Shown piece by piece: positions 58,393 to 64,000 of a stretch of DNA of 64,000 nt. Both the position numbers and the translations under genes were made by a program. The notes below the pieces were generated by a model that ran no database searches, was not told the DNA's origin, and saw only the letters and a program-made list of their open reading frames with translations. Within the stretch, counting starts at the first letter, position 1, and each line of letters begins with the position of its first letter. The stretch lies in NCBI RefSeq assembly GCF_008831285.2, contig NC_045147.1, positions 9,332,334 through 9,396,333 of the forward strand, read 5' to 3'. The DNA is from Nymphaea colorata. Its lineage: Eukaryota > Streptophyta > Magnoliopsida > Nymphaeales > Nymphaeaceae.

Positions 58393-58873
58393 TGTAGTTT
58401 TTTTTTTCCTTTAATCAATAAAGCTTGCATTTTCTGATGGCTAGACTTATCTTGTCTGATATGATCAATGATTCATCTTTTCTTCAAGCCTAGAATTAAG
58501 AGCATCTTTTATTTCAGTACACCAGATCACATTATCCAATGGCTGAAAAATTTTGAAGGAAGAAGTTCAAAATAATTTTTGTCACACTTTTCCAAACTTT
58601 TGGCTTAGGAAGGTAAAATAATTTGCAAGTTTTCAAAAGGTATTTGAATATGACTTCAAAATTTGCAATCATGATTTCAATAACTTGTGAGCAAATGTTT
58701 TCAAGGTTCTCTTTCCAAAATAGTATGGAGCTTCCACGTGTAAATGTTGACCACCCACAAGTATACAATTTTGAAAGCATACACATGTTATGCAGAAGCT
58801 TTCGAGTCTTGGCATGACCTTTTCTGCAAACAAAAAATTTTCAAACAAGACAGCTACCAAGCACATCAGACCT

Positions 58874-59435
58874 CATTTTCTAATGTCTACACACACCAGA
58901 GCCTCGTCTCATTCCTAGATGCACTCATTTTCTAGTGTCTAGGTGCACCAGAGACTCATCTTACGCCTAGATGCACCCATTTTCTAGTGTCAAGGCGCAC
59001 CAGAGCCTCAACTCATGCCTAGGTGTATCCATTTTCTAGTGTCTAGGCACACCAGAGCCTCGTCTCATGCCTAGATGTGTTCATTTTCTAGTGCCTAGGC
59101 ACACCAGAGCCTTGTCTTACGCCTAGATGTGCCCATTTTTTAGGCACACCAGAACCTCGTCTCATGCCTAGATGCACTCATTTTCTAGTGTCTAGGTGCG
59201 CCACAACTTTGTCTCATGCCAAGATGCACCCATTTTCTAGTGTCTAGGAACACCAGAGCCTCGTCTCACACCTAAATGAACGATTTTCTATTGTCTAGGT
59301 GCACCAAAGACTGATCTCATGCCTAGATACACTCATTTTCTAGTGACTAGCCTTGTCTCAGGAATAGATGCACTCATTCTAGACACACCGAAGCTTTGTC
59401 TCACACCTAGATAATCCTTTTCTAGTGCTGAAGCA
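58874..59435 (+). repeat. 52-bp minisatellite in the Tat 3' untranslated region
   Basis: Units beginning CATTTTCTAGTGTCTAGG start at 58874, 58926, 58978, 59030, 59082, 59134, 59179, 59231, 59281 and 59334, then degenerate. There are about eleven copies, mostly exactly 52 bp, containing CACCAGAGCCTCGTCTCATG. Confidence 0.95.
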
Positions 59436-60919
59436 CACATTGGCATTTGAAAGTAAGATGTGAAATTTTGATGGAATATCCCAAGAGAACTTGTATATCG
59501 AATTTCAATATTACACGAAAAAGAGAAACAATCTCTAATAATTGACTAGGGAAATTCAAGGAGCAAGTGCCCCAACAAAGTCACGATACAATCCAAGGAA
59601 GTAAGCGTAATGACTTTGAGAGAATTGAAATTCAAGAAATATTATTGATTCAATTGATCGAAAGGTACCATGGGAACCTAATGAAATTCATAAGAAAACA
59701 ATGTTTTGAATTGGTTCAGGCTAACCAAACAAGACACTGCAAACTGAGCCTTGAGAGATGGGTTTGGGGCAACTTTTGATCAGTACTCGGGAGTATTGGG
59801 TAGGCGAAATGCTTGATTTGTGTCTATCATGCAAAGTTATGTGGTCCATGAATTTCTGTCTGATTATGCCTTCTAAAGCCTTCTCAACTCAAGCAAGTAA
59901 GTTTGAAGGATGTTTCACATTTGGTACCCTAGGGCTGATAGGCTTTGGATCAGTTCACTTGAAAGTGTGTTACAAGGGTTTAGTAGAAAGCCCGATAGGC
60001 ATAACATTGCACAAGACAAAGCTATACAATGTCACCAAAGTGGTGAGATTCTATAGTAGCCTGTGGGGTGGTGAGGTATTTCCCCCACATGGTGAAGATC
60101 AACCTTAGCAAAAGCAGCAATGAGTTTAAGAGCCAAATGACCACAAATTTAGAGGAAAGAATGCAAAAGTAAGAACAAAAGAAAGAAAAAAAAAAGAGTG
60201 CTTGCTTGAGAGACCGTAGTTGTTTGCAATATGAAATTCTCTCGTGAACAGCAAGAATCTCTCGTGGTGTGAAAGTCATTGAATCCATAATTACTCCTTT
60301 ACGAAATTATTTATAAAAATGAGAGTCAACCTTTCAACAGTTCATAAAATGGTAATGGAGGGAACTTTGTTCCAAGAAACTGAAAGGCTTTAATTAGGGT
60401 GAGTTTTTAGTCCTTCCAAAATGCGAAAAGATTAATGCAATTCCACAAAAGGATATCAATCTCACAATAAACATGACTTACTCAAAATGTTGGATGTTAT
60501 AGAAGCTCTCCTTAGGGATACTCCCACTTTCAAAACTTGTCCATCATTGGCATACAGGGTCACAATGATCACCCATTTCACAACTGGGGCATCTTTTTAT
60601 TAGAATCATGTACTTTCATAATGTTCACCTAATTCGCACATTGGGGCATTTTTTTATCATGGGAATTTACACAGTCTGGTCAGTTCTCAAGCTCGAGCAA
60701 CTTTTGTTACAATGTTTGGAGCAACATATTTTCTCATCTTTCAAATTGAGATACTTTATTCTCACATTGTCAATATCAATGAAATTCAATAATGATCGCC
60801 CGCATTCATATTGGGCATCTTTATCCTTTTAAAGAAGATTTTCCTCATTTTCAAATTTAGTGTCATATCTTTGCCACTGACCATGGCTTGACATTGGTTT
60901 AGTAGGAAAGAGGGGCATC
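59436..60919 (+). other. rest of the Tat 3' untranslated region
   Basis: No known protein. A 116-codon open frame at 59758-60108 has no recognisable domain. It ends at the purine tract before the right LTR. Confidence 0.45.
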
Positions 60920-61168
60920 TATAGATACACCAAATTTTTTATTTTTAAAATGACCATTTTACTCCTTTTAATGAAGCTTTTTATGTTGATTTTATCAAAA
61001 TATTTTAATTGTATAGGCTAATGATCACACAGATAAAAAATTCATCATCCAAATGCAAGGCAGTTGCAACCAGATCACCTAGCCCATTCCTAGTAAAAAA
61101 AAGATCATTTTGACCAAATTTGATCCAACTTCCATGAAATAGCTCTAGAACCCCTGAGAATTATGTTC
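60920..61168 (+). repeat. 3' LTR of the Tat element (proximal part)
   Basis: Matches 41580 to about 41855. Both share AATTTTTTATTTTTAAAATG and GAAATAGCTCTAGAACCC. The LTR may extend further right, but the left copy gives no guide beyond this point. Confidence 0.7.
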
Positions 61169-64000
61169 TATCATTTCAATTATGAAAATTCTTGCATTTG
61201 CGAAGACCAAGAGCTTCCACAACCCATTTTCAATTCACATGTGGTCAAATTTTTCTCAAAATGATCTATTTCTATTGTTTTTCAGCATTTTCTTCACACT
61301 AAATAATCTGCTGATCTTAAAACTTGACGTTCAAACCTTTTTCAGTGTCAGCAAACTATTTTCAGTGGAAACCCTACTTCTATGGCCAAATTCCCATCAT
61401 AAACCTCCCATTTCGCCCCCATTTCTGTTGTAATGAGCTCACTACATCAGTGATTCACATAATTCTTAGTACTGACACATTGATAGTACCAGTGGAGCTC
61501 ACATTAAAGTTTTCTCAGTGCCCGAAGAGTATTTTTCAAAGTTATTTTTTGTTTATTCTTACTAATTGGAGCTCTAGAGAGTTGTCCTAACACCAAAGTC
61601 ACACTCTCTCCTCCATTTTTATTGTCTAGGTAAAATTCTTTCAACATGGGGTCAGTTAGCTTGTGCCAATCTAGTAACATGCTCTTGAGTGTCAAAACTG
61701 ACTATCTTTAACTCAAATCAGATTAATTCATTTAAAATCTAGTTCATTTTCCACTTCCACTTATTTCTCCTACACATCTGGAGGTCCCAATGACAGCTCA
61801 AACTTCTAAGCCGAAATTCTCACAATCTAGAATTCAAATTGCCAATTTCTTCACATCAATTCGTTCAGAAATACCTCAATAGAGTTCATTAGCTTCAGTT
61901 TGAATATAGCACCATTGGATCATAAAACTCATCAGCTATGAACACACTATCTTGTCTGAATCTAGACATCATCACTTGTGGCTTCAGAGCTAATTTATGA
62001 TCAAATCAACATTTTGATTTTCAATTTGAGCACATTGATGGATTCAACATCACTTGAAGAGAGTATTAGTGAGTCTATTTCTCATAAACAAGGTGAAAAT
62101 CAATATTTTTCATTTTGTCTTTTATATTTTTAATTTACAGTTTGGTCAATTTTGAAAATTTTAATTTTCCAAGGGCCAATCAAGTCATTTTTTCATAAAA
62201 TTTTGCGTGAGCACATTCTTTCACATTATCTATGATCCTACATGGTATAATACCTAACCTAGCTCACATAACATGTTTTTTTCACTAGGGGAAAAATCAT
62301 CATTTAGCCAAATATACATTATTTTCATATTTTTGTAAGTTAGGAACCACATAAACCTAACTTAAATATTTGATGGATCAAGACTGAGCCCAGTATGGCT
62401 CACGCAGAGCCTAAACCCAGCTTGGAGGAGTTAGCCAGCTCAGTTTGAGCTAAAATTGAACCTAGTTGACCTAAGCCTGGTTTGGACCTACGTCCAAACT
62501 AGCCCGGACCTAGAACAAGTGTAGGTCAGCATCCTAACATTGAGCATGAACCCATTAGAGACCAGGCCGAGCCTAGGTCTTACACATGAATCTTAGATTG
62601 TGAATTTAGACTCTAAATCTGCAATCTATATCTATAATATGAATTGTTTCCGATATGAATCTCATATCTGATATCCAAAATCTTTTTCTTGATCCAAAGC
62701 AAGATCTAAACTTCTGATCTAAATTCAAGATCCAAATCCATTCTTGGAATTTAGATCAGAACTAGATTAAGCATCAGATCATTGATTAGAAGTCCTGATC
62801 TGGTCCACCTTCAACAAGTTAATCCTAGCTGTCCACTTTAGGGTTGACTAGAGATTTTCATATTTTTTAAAAATCCAACCCTAGAAGTGCCGCCCCCACT
62901 CCTATTTTCTTACTATTAAGCTAAAAATCAAAATTATCTAATACAATGTGGGCCTTTGATCCGATTTCTAAGCAAATCTCAACCGTTGATTTGTCTCACA
63001 CCTCATCAATGCTTGTTTTCATTTTCTAAATTTAATTGGTTAGAATTGGCTGAAAATCATCCAAAATCATTATAGGGGCTGGGGGTCGTGCAATCCCTAT
63101 TCCCTTTCTTTGACATGCTTTTCTAAGGTAATTGCTTTCATCTATCTCTTGTTTTACTTAGTTAATTTCTTGTTCTTTTAGTAACTTAGATTCTCCTTCT
63201 TTGACGTGTTTATCTAATGTTTTCCAAGGCTTCCCAAGGGGTGAGGACGTGGACTAACAAGGGAGAAAGAAGAAATAAGATGGAAAATGAAGGAAGAAGA
63301 AAAAGACACGTTTTCCTCTCTCTCTCTCTCTCTCCCCCTCTTTCTTTTCTTGTATGGATTTCACATGGGCATCATCCCTCTCTTTCATATTCTTTTGCTA
63401 TGTACATGCACATGCAAGTAGGTCTTCATTTCCATACATACGTATTTTCTTTGCTTGATTAATTTGTGTTTAGTTTGATTTATGTATTTAGATGCTATTT
63501 TATTTCTTCGCTTTTAGTTCAAATGTGATTAGTTGATTGATTCATGTGGTTAATCTTATCATATTTGGGGATTTTTAATAACCTCTCAGTCCAAAGGTCC
63601 AAATTGAGTTTTGTAAAAGCTAGGAGTTTGCTATAGGTGTGTAGTTCTTTCACCTAAAATTTCGTGTGATTTATGTTGGTTTGACCCTTAATTCAACGTT
63701 TTGATCAGATATAATTTTTCCAACTTTCTGCAGAATTTTGTAGAAAATAGTATTTCTACTCAACTTTGCGCATGCATTACATTTTGTGTGGTTACTTTTT
63801 TTTATTATTCCTAGTTCATTACTTTCTTTGTGTCAAGAGTCTATCTCCAAATTTTTAGCCGAAACAAAGTTTTCTATCCCTTTCAAATGAAATCACAAAG
63901 TCAGGTCCTTGAACAGTTCATCACATAAAAGATGATTTTAGTGACTTTGCCACTTTTTCATTTTAATATTGGAAGTTCTTTTTCAGATGTAAAAGTTGTT
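61169..64000. other. AT-rich sequence to the window end, no gene recognised
   Basis: Could be the distal part of a long Tat LTR or flanking DNA. It contains repetitive AATCTAGATC-type phrases at 62.6-62.8 kb, a (TC)n tract at 63318-63342, and no coding domain. Confidence 0.35.

Larger units (their letters stand above)
41580..61168 (+). mobile_element. Tat-lineage Ty3-gypsy element, with nested insertions
   Basis: LTR-like repeats at 41580-41874 and from 60920 onward begin TGTAGACACCCC and TATAGATACACC and share blocks up to GAGAATTATGTTCTA. A primer-site-like TGGTGACTGTGTCGGGACT follows the left one at 41879; a purine tract AAAGAGGGGCATC precedes the right one. Inside, in order: an ORF1-like region, gag, protease (split twice), RT, RNase H, a second RNase H of the type found in Tat elements, and integrase ending near 58392, then a long 3' untranslated part. 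Removing two large insertions and one MITE leaves about 13.3 kb. All frames are broken by stops. The right LTR end is not found. Confidence 0.85.

Noticed and set aside
58874-59435. CRISPR array
   Set aside because: Repeats are contiguous 52-bp units without unique spacers, in a plant retrotransposon.
62211-62220. Right end and target duplication of the Tat element (CA followed by TTCTT, matching TTCTT before 41580)
   Set aside because: A seven-base match in 3 kb of AT-rich DNA is easily chance, and the sequence before it does not resemble the end of the left LTR.

Overview
The window looks like nuclear DNA of a flowering plant with a large, transposon-rich genome. Two ordinary eukaryotic multi-exon genes with GT-AG introns can be rebuilt from the sequence. 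Almost everything else is decayed plant-type mobile DNA: Ty1-copia elements primed by initiator tRNA-Met, Ty3-gypsy chromoviruses, a Tat-lineage gypsy element with a second RNase H, hAT elements and MITEs. The species cannot be fixed from the sequence.

Layout. 61-3325: a gypsy element with both LTRs, cut down to gag and protease. 4.3-31.4 kb, plus strand: a CID (RPR) domain gene, a likely RNA polymerase II CTD-binding protein of 525 residues in 7 coding exons. Intron 2 (16 kb) holds an array of small LTR-like units (6840-9077), a 374-bp MITE (9713-10086), a copia element (10207-17413) with an antisense copia inside it, a 1.3-kb hAT-type element (18554-19882) and an old copia relic (20571-22649). 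Intron 4 (6.7 kb) holds a chromovirus relic (23205 to about 28840) carrying a hAT transposase relic (24540-26958) and its 777-bp non-autonomous relative (27742-28518). 31.6-34.9 kb, minus strand: an eight-exon gene for a TXNDC9/phosducin-like thioredoxin-fold protein of 225 residues, tail to tail with the CID gene (191 bp between stop codons).

35-37.3 kb is unassigned and includes a long (GA)n tract. 37302-41060 is a minus-strand chromovirus that has lost most of its reverse transcriptase. From 41580 to past 61.1 kb is one large Tat-lineage gypsy element. It has been split inside its protease region by two precise insertions (2,749 bp with TSD TAGAC; 3,232 bp with TSD GGATA), and it also carries a 288-bp hAT MITE (TSD CCCAGAAG), two internal tandem duplications and a 52-bp minisatellite downstream of integrase. 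61.2-64 kb is AT-rich, with no gene recognised.

The two host genes appear intact at exon level. Their likely functions are RNA polymerase II CTD recognition during mRNA synthesis or processing, and a cytosolic phosducin-like co-chaperone role. None of the mobile elements has an intact coding capacity. No novel defence or biosynthetic system was found. The most unusual signals are structural: nested insertions with exact target-site duplications, palindromic hAT subterminal arrays, near-identical tandem duplications inside otherwise decayed elements, and two splice donors of one gene each followed directly by a (CT)n(CA)n microsatellite.
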